A stretch of 64,000 bases of DNA from Ciona intestinalis (Eukaryota > Chordata > Ascidiacea > Phlebobranchia > Cionidae): NCBI RefSeq assembly GCF_000224145.3, contig NC_020166.2:8838745-8902744 (forward strand), in the 5' to 3' direction. The translations under genes were made by a program, and so were the position numbers. Positions 19,968 to 38,248 of the stretch are shown piece by piece. The notes below the pieces were generated by a model that did not search any database, had not been told where the DNA came from, and saw only the letters and a list, made by a program, of their open reading frames with translations. Every line of letters starts with the position of its first letter. Position 1 is the stretch's first letter.

Positions 19968-19983
19968 AGAAACACATTTCTAA

Positions 19984-25067
<5,084 letters not shown>

Positions 25068-26368
25068 GTTTTCTGATCAAAACAAGAAGTTAATCGCCAT
25101 CATTCGAAAGGCAATCGTCACATATAGGTACGTTACCTTCATAAAGTCGCGGAGTGTTAATTAGGCTACCAAATTTTAATTATTAGGTTTGTTCTGATAA
25201 ATAAAAGTCGACATGAACAGTGTGGCATTCTGCTTAGGTTTGCAAAGCGTCTTTGTTGTCAAACAAATTTTTAACCTGGTTAAACACATGTAAAGTAAAA
25301 ACATTGCATTTGGGCAGCATTCAACTTTGGCCGTGATTTTAAATATCATTATTCTTAACGACTTTAACTTGTTGCAATTGCTCGGTACCATTTACAAGTG
25401 GAGTGTTATACCAGCAAAACGCTGTAATCAATCAGTGTTATTATATATTAATTAACATTAGCACGTCTAAAATGTTATATGTTTAACAGTACAGCAATCA
25501 AAATTTTATGTAAAGAAATTATTGTGGTAATAGCATATATTTCCGGACGTAACAAAATACATAGTCTTACCAATATTTTGATATTACGTAGAGTGCAGCG
25601 AAAAAATGTAGTGAAAACGATGCAAGCACAATTTGCCGGTCGCACGTTGTGCTTAGATTTTTAAATACCACTGTTGCATTTGGGACATGGATATATTATT
25701 TTGTAATATTATAGTAGGGTGGGGAAGACGGGACACCTTTGGAACATAATATCCAAATATCCAGATCGTGACTTAAACAATTAACAACGGTCCGTGGGAG
25801 TCGTGAGGATACGGTTTTGTAATTCTTTAAATGTTCTTTGTTTACTACCAAATGAGTCGAGAAAATAGAATGAATAGGTGCCTCCTCTTCCCCCACCCTA
25901 CAATATCATATACTGCTGTACGGATTGTGGTCGCTATTAATAATAATGAAAAAAGGGAACGAAATGTTCTAATTTTACCAAGCAGTTAGGATATGTCAAA
26001 ATAATCTACTCGGGTTTTAACTTTAAGAGCAACCGAGAGGCAAATTTACACTATATGATATAACAGCCAGCCCGAGATTGGTTTTAATCTTTTTGAGTTA
26101 GCAAAGAGGGCTAACTAATAGGGTTCATTATCAGAAAATACATAAGCAATTAGGGTCTATATAGCTAACACGATTAGTATGATGCATCGAGTTAACCAAT
26201 AAAAATGTAAAGGTATATGTATTCGTATTTTTTTAAATTTTCTATGGCTTTTCTTTAAATGTTGTTCAACCGTAAGGTGGCGAAATACAAAACCATGACA
26301 ACTAAAGACGCTTAGCAAATAACGTTTGAATATCAGTATATCCTTTATCCTATACATACGTTACAGAA
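25068..26368. promoter_or_regulatory. Divergent spacer between FRK-like kinase 2 and the ankyrin gene
   Basis: 1.3 kb between two outward-facing start codons, so both promoters should lie here. One MITE sits in the middle (25708-25905). No specific promoter motif is assigned. Confidence 0.45.
25708..25905. mobile_element. MITE (TAGTAGGGTGGGG family)
   Basis: TATAGTAGGGTGGGGAAGAC and CTTCCCCCACCCTACAATAT ends; core GAACATAATATCCAAATATC, AACAATTAACAACGGTC. Confidence 0.92.
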
Positions 26369-27658
26369 ATGGAAAATTCGGATAGTATAAAACTAATTTC
26401 AGCTTCTGAAATTGGTGATTATAAGCAGGTGGTAGATCTGCTTGAAAATTTAAAAGTCGACCCCAATTCATGCAGTGATACAAGCGGCGAACGAAGGTCT
26501 GCTCTGCACAGAGCTGCAGCCTATGGACACATAGACACCATAGCTGCCCTTATACAAGCCGGTGCTGATATTAAAAAGCAAAGCGCCGCTGGTCGACTTG
26601 CACTACATGAAGCATGTATTGGGGGACAACCCGAAGCTGTGAAATTGCTCTCAGTTATGAATACGGATACGATTGACCAGCAGGACAGTAATCTTCAGAC
26701 CCCATCTCATTTAGCAGCACTGCATGGCGAGGAAGAATGTGTTAAGTTGCTTCTTGAGAGTGGTTGTGACCCGTGTATTGGAGATAGAGAAGGAAAGACA
26801 GTGGCTCATATTTCGTGTGTGCGAGACAAAAGCAACATTATTAAACTACTTTTTAACTATGGCATCGATTTTGAGAACTCAGACAATAATGGAAGATATC
26901 CAATTCATGTGGCTGCTGCCAATGGCAGTTTGAACTGCATAAAAACTCTTATTAGTTATGATGGGGATGTGAATGCAAGAGATAAACTGGGCTGTCAACC
27001 ATTGCATTATGCTGCGTCGCATGGACATTTGGATTGCTTGCAGTATCTTGCAAAGCAAGGTGCGAAGCTTCAGTCAGTAGATGATTATGGCCGTAGTGCG
27101 ACTCACTTTGCAGCCAAGCACGGGGCAGTGAAGGTTCTTCACTGGCTATTGGAAACAAAGATTGAAACTAACAACCAAGACAGTAATGGAGAAACTCCTT
27201 TGCATTTTTCTGTCAAGTTTGCTCAGGCTCAATGTGCAAATTGTCTGCTTCAACATGGAGCTAGTTTACAAATACAAAGCAAGAAAGAAGAAGATGTGAT
27301 TCAGTGTGCGAGAAGTTCTGGACATCCCAACCTAATCCTTGACGCGGTAGAAAACAAAATTCGTTGCCCACTTTGTGAAAAACAGTACCAGGTTATAAAC
27401 TGGGAAAGTAAGCATCAGCCGAACGCAGCAAAGAAATTCTTAGACAGCGCTAAAGTTGGTTACTCCCTACCTAATTTAAAAGAAATGGGTAAACCAACAA
27501 TTTCATTTCGGGAGAAAAATCGACAAAAAAGAGACCGCATTCTTACAGAGAAAGCTAAACGAGAAAGAAAGAATGAATTTTCTCCAAGAAATTTAGCTGC
27601 GAAATTTTATGGCCTACACCCAAAAGAAATCGAATCTAAGAAACCACGAGGTTATTGA
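26369..27658 (+). CDS. Ankyrin-repeat protein, single exon, 429 residues
   Basis: About eight ankyrin repeats fill residues 1-310 (e.g. SALHRAAAYGHIDTIAALIQ at 44-63, PIHVAAANGSLNCIKTLI, PLHYAASHGHLDCLQYLAKQ, ETPLHFSVKF), so it is probably a protein-binding scaffold. A CPLC motif follows at about 336-339. The last 90 residues are very basic and charged (RQKRDRILTEKAKRERKNE) and likely helical. The reading frame runs unbroken from ATG to TGA without introns, unlike every other gene here. Just upstream the sequence reads TACGTTACAG/AA-ATG, a good splice acceptor 2 bases before the start codon, suggesting a trans-spliced leader or a 5' UTR intron. Specific orthologue not recognised. Convergent with TMEM86. 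Confidence 0.9.
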   Translation: MENSDSIKLISASEIGDYKQVVDLLENLKVDPNSCSDTSGERRSALHRAAAYGHIDTIAALIQAGADIKKQSAAGRLALHEACIGGQPEAVKLLSVMNTDTIDQQDSNLQTPSHLAALHGEEECVKLLLESGCDPCIGDREGKTVAHISCVRDKSNIIKLLFNYGIDFENSDNNGRYPIHVAAANGSLNCIKTLISYDGDVNARDKLGCQPLHYAASHGHLDCLQYLAKQGAKLQSVDDYGRSATHFAAKHGAVKVLHWLLETKIETNNQDSNGETPLHFSVKFAQAQCANCLLQHGASLQIQSKKEEDVIQCARSSGHPNLILDAVENKIRCPLCEKQYQVINWESKHQPNAAKKFLDSAKVGYSLPNLKEMGKPTISFREKNRQKRDRILTEKAKRERKNEFSPRNLAAKFYGLHPKEIESKKPRGY

Positions 27659-29369
27659 AATAAGATTACTTAGTTTAGATATTGTTTATAATGCACCAGG
27701 CGCATGATTTACGAAGGTACAAGGCTACAGGCGAAAAGCTAATGAATGCAAGGGTTATAAAAGTGTCTTACCATATGTGCGTTATCTTTAATATTCGACG
27801 GCCATCAAATCCAAAAGTGTTAAAATAACGAATATATTGTTTCCATGGGATTATAGTACATTTGTGTTATAACTTATAACGTCTGTTGTTTTTTTGCCAC
27901 GCGAAGACAAAGAAAGTTGCAGGTTCATACTCATTATGAACAACCCATTGTGGCATTATACAGCATCAATATATTTATTAATTTGTTTCCAGTTTAAAAT
28001 GATATATATTGTATTTATTATTCAAACTAATATATTGTAAACTCTTTTGCTGGAGATTTTATATGTTAGTATTTTTCCTACATGTATTAAGTTAATATGA
28101 AATGTGTAGCATATTTCTATGTAAAAGTATTGGTACTATTACTTCTGAAATAATACACCTTCCTAACTTACATAAATACCAATAACTTCTACATAACATG
28201 ACTCACAGAACAGAGAGTCAAACCACAATTTAGGATTCTGGATTAAAATTTCTCATATTTATAACAGCATGTTCGCACCTATTAACTCATAAAATGTTAA
28301 AACAAACTAGTTGGCAAGTTTACAACCAACGTATAAAGTTCATACAGTCAAAAAATGTAATAACTGAAAACTAACTACATGTTTGAACAAATTAGAAGCC
28401 TTATGTAATGAACAAGTAACAACTGGTGTATTTATAAATCCAATCTTTTGACAACAGTAAAAGTGAATTTCTAAATAAAATTATATGCATACTCAATTAT
28501 GGTATGCTTGGGACAGTTTGGGACATAGGAAAAGAAAAGTAAAAACATTTTAAAATAAAACATTAGGTTAGGCCTGTACTAAGTTACCTTTTTCTTTCTT
28601 TAAAATTGATTTAATGTATGAGTCAGTACATGCTGACTTTATCTATTCAAATAAAAATTTTAAACGCAGAAAAATTTACAAAGAACGACAGATAATATAC
28701 ATAGCTTATACAATGAAGAGTAGTGAAAAGCAAACCAAGCATTTGAAGAAAATTGTAACACTGTTTAAACATGGCAAGATGTTTTGGCAGTGCCCTTAAA
28801 TTTTTAAAATGAAGTTTGCCCATAAACCATTTGGTGAACTAGCAAATACAATTAAGAACAGTATGCTTGTTTTTGCTATCACACCATTTGTAAAATAACA
28901 GCATATGTTTTTTATATATGGTCTGTATACATAGCAACACAGAGAAACATTGGCACCAAACCAAAAAAACTATGTTACAACAGTTAATGTTTACTCTTTT
29001 ATTTTGTAGCAGAGTTGAATTGCATGAGCAATTAAATATTCAACAAAACATGTTGCATTTATGGCTAATATAATATATGAGGTCCATGCTACATAGAACA
29101 CTTGAACAATTACTATTTCAGTCATAAAATTGTAATAAAATGTATGTAAAACTAATTTTGAGTTATTTTTTACAGCAGTTGACTTTGAATTGCACCTGCC
29201 TAGTGCCATTTACTAACAATAAAAAAAAAAATATTATGGAAAAACTATCTTTTGGAAGAAACGTGGCTAAAATGTTAATTTACGAGATAAAGTGAAACCA
29301 AAAACAGCACAGCTACCGGGAACAGCATTCAACATAACACAACACCAGCTAAATATATCAACACAAATT
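27659..29369. other. Convergent 3' flanks of the ankyrin gene and TMEM86
   Basis: No gene supported. A degraded SINE fragment lies at 27860-27935. TTTATT at 28998-29003 (AATAAA on the minus strand) may be the TMEM86 poly(A) signal. The rest is AT-rich. Confidence 0.5.
27860..27935 (+). mobile_element. SINE tail fragment, degraded
   Basis: TTATAACGTCTGTTGTTTTT, TTGCCACGCGAAGACAAAG, AAAGTTGCAGGTTCATACTC: a diverged version of the SINE 3' end. Confidence 0.45.
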
Positions 29370-32300
29370 TTACTCTTCCTTTGCTTTACTTGCACCTGAC
29401 CCTCCAACTGTCTCCACAATCCTACCACTTGATGTCTCTAGATAGCACTCGTTTTCGGAGCTGCTACCATCACAAGACAAAGGCTTTGAAACTTCCATTT
29501 TTTTACGGAGCAATCGACGTCGTTTAATGTGACGATTTTTCACTACACTCAGCGCGAGGCCAAGTTGCGCGAGATAATATGTCGTCATGACAATCCATCT
29601 TTGGTTGGGGACCTGCCCACAAAAATAGTGTTTGTCATTTTATATTTATAAACAAATCCATGTAACTTGTTATTCTCGCGAGCAAGAGAAAATGACAGTC
29701 ATTATAACACGAATGTTTTGTTGGCCTGCTTACGAATTACCACATATAAACATGTTAGATTAATGAAAATAAATTAGTACAATGACAATGAATTGTATAT
29801 AATACACAACAAACAACAACAGTCAGACATTACTAATAGTAATCGTACATTTAAACGCAACAGATTAATCATAACCTAATTTAGCTATGCGTCACCTCTG
29901 AATGAAATCGATTTATGGCAAGGCAAGTATCCGAGATGCAAAACATAATCGCTCCAAGACAAGCAACGAGTTCTGTCCATTTCTTGTGACTACTGCCGTT
30001 AACACCCGCGCGCACATCTCCCAAGTTCCTAAAGTTGATAAAAAATTTAAATAAAAAAACTGTAATAAATCTGACCCTCATCTGGTGCTTCTAGAGTAGG
30101 AGAATTTAAATACAATGAAGATCTGGTGCTACAAAAAAAAAACAAACTAGAATTTAGAAGAACTAGGATTGCATTTGTTCAATTTGATTAGGATAATAAA
30201 GTAACTGGAAAAATCCAGAGTGTGTGATTTCACTGATTTACAGTATAACGTATTTTACTTTTTTGCTGCAAATGAGAAATTATGATAGTAATAAAGAAAC
30301 AGATATATACATGAAGTACTATTATATGGCTGGTAAACAATTGTCTATAAAAACAAAAAAAAATGACAATAAAAAATAGTTTGGTGAAGGTGCTCTAATT
30401 TATTAAAATGTTGTTTTTTATGAAGTTGTGGGTATGTATATATATGCTTGATTATTATACAGTTTTGAATTAATTTAATATCAAAGTGAAAGTAGGCATC
30501 AGTTTCATAGAATACACGCTAGGCATCTTGTTTACGCATTTGTATGAACTCTTCCTGTGGAAATCAATAGTTTCAATAAACTGTACAGAAGACAGATAAT
30601 TACCTAATCTTTGCAAGTGCCCTCCAATTCATTAACAGGATAATCATAATATATGCAAGCACAGCGAACTTGAGAACTGTGTCTGTTAATCCATTATAGA
30701 TATACCAGTACACAAGGGCAGTGAGAGGCATAAGCTTGAGATAAAGGGAAGGTCGAAGTGGTTTCAAACCAAAGGCGCATATGTACATGACATGGGCAAC
30801 AGCAAACGCACCAGTACCTGTCAAATAAACATTACATAACCAGTGAATAAATGCTTGCTTTATCCTTGTGTGTCTAGAAACGAGAAATGTTATAACACAG
30901 GTTTTTTTTATACACCTTATGCCAGCTCACAAGTTAACATGTATGTAACTTAGTGAGTTACCACGAATGTAACCCATAACCTCTGGGTTAGAAGCACGCA
31001 CGCTAACCAACTGTGCCACGGCACCGGACATGGTTAATAAAGTACTCTATTTAAACAATTCCATGAAAAAGTCTAATTAATCTAAATCTAATTAGTCTTG
31101 TCAATATTGTAACATGGTAATTTATGGGATGTTATACAACACAGAAATGAGCTAATCAATAAACCACTCTTGTCGTCTTTATGAGCACAATTGACATACG
31201 TGATTAAAACAAAAAGAAAAATAACAGTATACCCATGTGACCCCTATATTGATCTTAAGCTGTCAAGGCTTTAGGAGATGGCAAGAAAATAAATCACTCA
31301 GATGGCATAGCATTGTAAACAACCATGTGAGAACGTTGTTTGTTTTGGTTTCAAACTTACATACGTTTGTGTTGAATCATAAACAATAAAGAATGTCACA
31401 ACAATGTACTTTGTCAACAAACAATTACTGGTATTATGACAAATGTTTAAGTTATGAGATGGTGAATACAAGCTATTCAAGAAATTTTAAAATATATATC
31501 TATCGTGCCTTACTTTTCAGTTAAAATTAACTATTCTGTTACTTCTGCTATCTGGCAAAATGTAAAATGGCTTTTTTTAGTTTATCTGGTATAAAAAAAT
31601 TAATTTTGATAAAGTCCCACCGAATGACAGATAAAAAATATAAAAAAAAACTTTTATTTGTATACCAGGAAAGCTAAAAAAAGAGATCAAATTTAACTTA
31701 TATATATATATATATTTCTTTTTGTTTACTTTTAAACAAAAAACTTATTTTAAATATAAACTTGCCATGTAGGAAATACCCTTCATCAGCATATACAAGA
31801 CAAATATCACCCAGCATAGAAAGCGACAGGCCGGCTAATATGCAGCGTGAATACTGATTTCTTGATGTGAAACTGAATCCATCATACCTGGTTGCATGGA
31901 AAAAATAAAATATAAATACATTTAAAAGAAATAAATTCACACTTTCACTAATTAAAAACAAAAGCAAATTAATTTTCATACTACACCAACTGTAATTATC
32001 AATTTGAACATACAACACACATTGTGTTTCAAACAATTAACAATGGTCTGTGGCAGTTGTGCGAATAGGGTTTTTTTATAATTTCTTAAATGGTTTTGTT
32101 TACTACCAAATTAAACTAGAAAATAGAGTGAAAACCCCCACCATACTATACTAAGTCATAGGTTTAACACATCAGGGTGCAACCAGTCTTACCAGTGTAC
32201 TGTTTATTCTATTCATACTATACAGTTTGGTGGAAACTGGAAACATATGGATAAAATACCAAGTATTTAACCTACTTTAGACATAAGGCAAAACATAAAC

Positions 32301-33405
32301 AGCTGTTGGAATAATATATGAATTAAAAAGTCACACCAGGTATCAAAGAAATTACCTCACTTAAATTATTGATAGTTTATTGATTATTTCATTTAAATAT
32401 GCAGTTTGAAAACAATCAGACAAAAACAACAACAATCAATGGAAGTTGTTTTTGGAACACAAAGTAATTTTTGAAGTTTAATTAGACACACTTCATTTGC
32501 TTTTTAAAATAAATCAGTTTTATAAATTAAAAGTTTTAAAAATGGCACAGATTTTGTTTTAAAAAGTCAATGTGTTTGCACTGCAGTATGATACATCACA
32601 CATTCGTATCGTAACATGTATATTGTATAGGTAAGCGAGCATAAAAACTAAACAGATATACAAGATTTTTATCTAAGGTTTCTATAATGTCCACTTAATT
32701 AATATTAATAACTTTTATTTGTCTCTTCGACTACGAAAGCAAAGATTTATAAATATTTAAAACAAAAAAAACAGGATTTAACAAGAAAATAACAGTTGTT
32801 ACTTACCAAAGTACGAATATACATAAAGATAATGTGGGTAGACACTTGAGAATCGCAACCACCATATTAGGGGGGTTAATCTCAGGCACAAGGACAAGGT
32901 ATATGCACGCTGTTTTGAGAAAAGGTACAAGACGTGGTCCAAAATATGTGAATTTTGTGTGCTGGAAAATATTGCAAGATAAAAACGTTTAATTTCAAAA
33001 AAATAACATTCAATTCTATTCTATGTGGGTGAGGTCGAGCAGCATGGCACGCCATGGGTTCTACAGGTATTAATACATAATTGTAAATGAAACTGCCGAA
33101 AGGTAATGACAATTACAAATATTAATTTTTAAACTATTACTATGATGTGTGTTTAGTCATGCGTAATTTGATGTGCAACGCAGAATAGAAATGATTCAAC
33201 ATATCATGATTTTGACATCTAAAAAAGATTTCATGACAAACAATATATCGTCATTGACGTCATATACTATACATACATAATATAACCATTATTTATACAC
33301 ACATCAGAGAGATCGTTAATTTTGTATGAAGTTTTTAAAAATGAATATTACCTTGCTATCATTGCAGCATGACAATTCATCATCAGAAGCAGATGAGCAC
33401 GCCAT
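29370..33405 (-). CDS. TMEM86: TMEM86 family lysoplasmalogenase (YhhN)
   Basis: Multipass ER membrane enzyme family that hydrolyses the vinyl-ether bond of lysoplasmalogens. Exons in order: 33405-33352, 32961-32807, 31887-31766, 30817-30604, 30028-29896, 29612-29370, giving 306 residues. Matches to human TMEM86A: GPRLVPFLKTACIYLVL (human GPKLVPFFKATCVYFVL), LSMLGDICLVYADEGYFLHG (VGDAFLIWQDQGYFVHG), AVAHVMYICAFG, WTELVACLGAIMFCISD, MTTYYLAQLGLALS (MSTYYVAQMLVALS). It keeps the family's acidic residues in GD, HG and SD motifs. The N-terminus is short and acidic; the C-terminal 60 residues after the last membrane span are hydrophilic and longer than in human. Intron 3 uses a GC donor (CATG/GCAAGT), the only splice choice that preserves HG-TGAFAVAH. 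Confidence 0.95.
29655..29750 (-). mobile_element. SINE tail fragment
   Basis: GTAACTTGTTATTCTCGCGA, AATGACAGTCATTATAACAC, GGCCTGCTTACGAATTACCA: reverse-orientation SINE 3' end in TMEM86 intron 5. Confidence 0.65.
30050..30140 (+). repeat. Dispersed repeat (GATCTGGTGCTA family), copy 2
   Basis: CTGTAATAAATCTGACCCTC, ATCTGGTGCTTCTAGAG and GAAGATCTGGTGCTAC match the paired motifs at 42375-42510. In TMEM86 intron 4. Confidence 0.55.
30855..31030 (-). mobile_element. SINE copy with internal deletion
   Basis: TTTATCCTTGTGTGTC, CCAGCTCACAAGTTAACATG, then directly the head region CCATAACCTCTGGGTTAGAA, GCACGCTAACCAACTGTGCC, ACGGCACCGG. In TMEM86 intron 3. Confidence 0.75.
32022..32155. mobile_element. 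MITE (TAGTAGGGTGGGG family), 5'-truncated
   Basis: GTTTCAAACAATTAACAATG, TTTGTTTACTACCAAATTAA and a short right end CCCCCACCATACTATAC. In TMEM86 intron 2. Confidence 0.75.
32713..32803 (-). repeat. Dispersed repeat (GTTTTAACAACTGTTG family), inverted copy
   Basis: TTGTCTCTTCGACTACGAAA, AACAGGATTTAACAAG, AATAACAGTTGTT match the inverse of 33597-33710. It ends right at the donor of TMEM86 exon 2. Confidence 0.5.
33255..33262. promoter_or_regulatory. CRE-type palindrome TGACGTCA
   Basis: A perfect ATF/CREB site in TMEM86 intron 1, about 150 bp downstream of the start codon. Function inferred from motif only. Confidence 0.35.
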
Positions 33406-33596
33406 TTTTAATTTAACTTACAAAAACAACACTTTTTATTTTTTGTATCTTTTTACATGAAATCTATAAAACACAGTTAGGTTATTTAAAAAACTTTTCT
33501 CTGTCGCCTGTAAAATCTATCTAAATCGACTGTGGACTTTTAAATCCATCAATATACTTTTAGTTCAGCTATTTCCAGTATATAATTATGTTTTAA

Positions 33597-33710
33597 GTGT
33601 AAGCTCGTTTTAACAACTGTTGCTTTGTCGCTATATCCTGTCTTTTCGTTTGGAATATTTCTAAATCTTCGCTATTGCTACCGTAAATGAAGAGACAGAT
33701 AATTAATTAT
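33597..33710 (+). repeat. Dispersed repeat (GTTTTAACAACTGTTG family), copy
   Basis: CTCGTTTTAACAACTGTTGC, TTTGTCGCTATATCCTGTCT, TTTCGTTTGGAATATTTC, CTTCGCTATTGCTACCG: a close match to 10761-10860. Both plus-oriented copies lie within 1 kb upstream of a gene start. Confidence 0.65.
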
Positions 33711-34094
33711 ATTATAGTATAATGTTACTGTTCTGTTATGGCGAGCACTGAGCAGCAATGGCTTTCGTGTGTTTACATCTTTTCAAAGCTATCAGCTGGT
33801 CGCGTTCTTTGTAGTGTTACGTCATAGTCAGCTGACTTGTTTTACTTTGTATGGCAAATATTAAATACCGGACGCTGATTGGTTAAGAGGGGACCATTCA
33901 GTAGGCGTATAAGTCCACGCCAGTTGCTAACACGTTTTTACCAATGAGTCATGTATGAATGTTTGGTTTTGAAATGTGGTAATCTATATTATATTTGGCC
34001 TTTTGGACACGCTTGGTATTAATTGTACAGTCAGTTTAGTACTTTTTTTATTGCAGTTTATTTTGAAAAGTAATTGACTGTTTCTGTAATAAAT

Positions 34095-34210
34095 GAATGT
34101 CTTGCTCAAAAGCACATAAACATGCCCACAATGGTAGCAGCATGGAGCCTCTAACTTGAAAACTATGGGCTACATACAGGCACGCTAACCTTTTACCACA
34201 GCATCAGAAA
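34095..34210 (-). mobile_element. SINE head fragment
   Basis: GTCTTGCTCAAAAGCACATA, CACAATGGTAGCAGCATGGA, CAGGCACGCTAACCTTTTAC in reverse orientation. Confidence 0.65.
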
Positions 34211-34404
34211 AAGTAAGTAAAGTCAACAATGCAGTCATTTTGATATCACAATTTATTAAATAAAAAATATAACATTATCTATAATAGTTACACTAATGGA
34301 TAAAAACTATTAACACACAATATCAAGAAGTAAATGCCTTGTGTCCATTTGTAGCAGGCCACTGCATTTAAATAAGCGTTTATTGAAAGAACAATTAGGG
34401 AAAA

Positions 34405-37720
<3,316 letters not shown>

Positions 37721-38248
37721 CGTTTAAAAAAATTCCCAATTTTTCAGTATAAAGTGTTTCAGGCACATAATTTAAACTGCAAACGTAAAAAAAATATTAA
37801 ACAATTTGTTAAAATTTTTAGTGCAAAAATAAATGCATTATTTTAGTAAGGGGAATTCCAATTACCATGGTAACGCCATTGAAATCTTAAACCTTTTAAA
37901 TTATGTACGGGGACATTGGTATCAGTTTGGCCCCGGTATAGACCTATAGCTCCAGCGTATTTGTGAAAAACAAAAAATATTTTATAATATTTAAAGGTTT
38001 TATATATTATTTTAAATTGTTTTGTAGAAATATTTTTTGACAGATTTCAACACAGCAATACTTTTTTGTATGTGATCTTTATGTGTGTTATGTCACGTGA
38101 CATGCACAATAAATAAGAAAATCTGATCACGTGACTTCACATTTGGATTCGAAATCTGACAGTAAAGGGTTATCTTCAGCCAATTATCGCAGCCGCAGGC
38201 GAAATCAGACATTATAAACCTTGGAATTGAAGACTATCAAACCGGAAA
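37721..38248. promoter_or_regulatory. Bidirectional promoter region of LRP2BP and EDC3
   Basis: 528 bp between two divergent start codons, with no transposon seen inside. It contains two CACGTG boxes (38092-38101 and 38126-38135) and a more GC-rich stretch next to EDC3. A shared promoter is inferred from layout. Confidence 0.6.
38092..38135. promoter_or_regulatory. Paired E-boxes GTCACGTGAC and ATCACGTGAC
   Basis: GTCACGTGAC (38092-38101) is a perfect palindrome of the USF/TFEB (CLEAR) type; ATCACGTGAC (38126-38135) follows 34 bp later, centre to centre. Both lie 110-160 bp before the EDC3 start codon. Confidence 0.55.

Larger units (their letters stand above)
18156..19983. other. Convergent 3' flanks of the two FRK-like kinases
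   Basis: No gene. AATAAA at 18957-18962 is a plausible poly(A) signal for kinase 1. A C-rich tandem repeat lies at 19006-19110 and a MITE end at 19928-19967. The rest is AT-rich. Confidence 0.55.
33406..34404. other. Spacer between LRP2BP and TMEM86
   Basis: Holds the presumed TMEM86 promoter, a dispersed repeat (33597-33710) and a SINE fragment (34095-34210). TTTATT near 34250 is a candidate LRP2BP poly(A) signal (minus strand). Confidence 0.45.
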
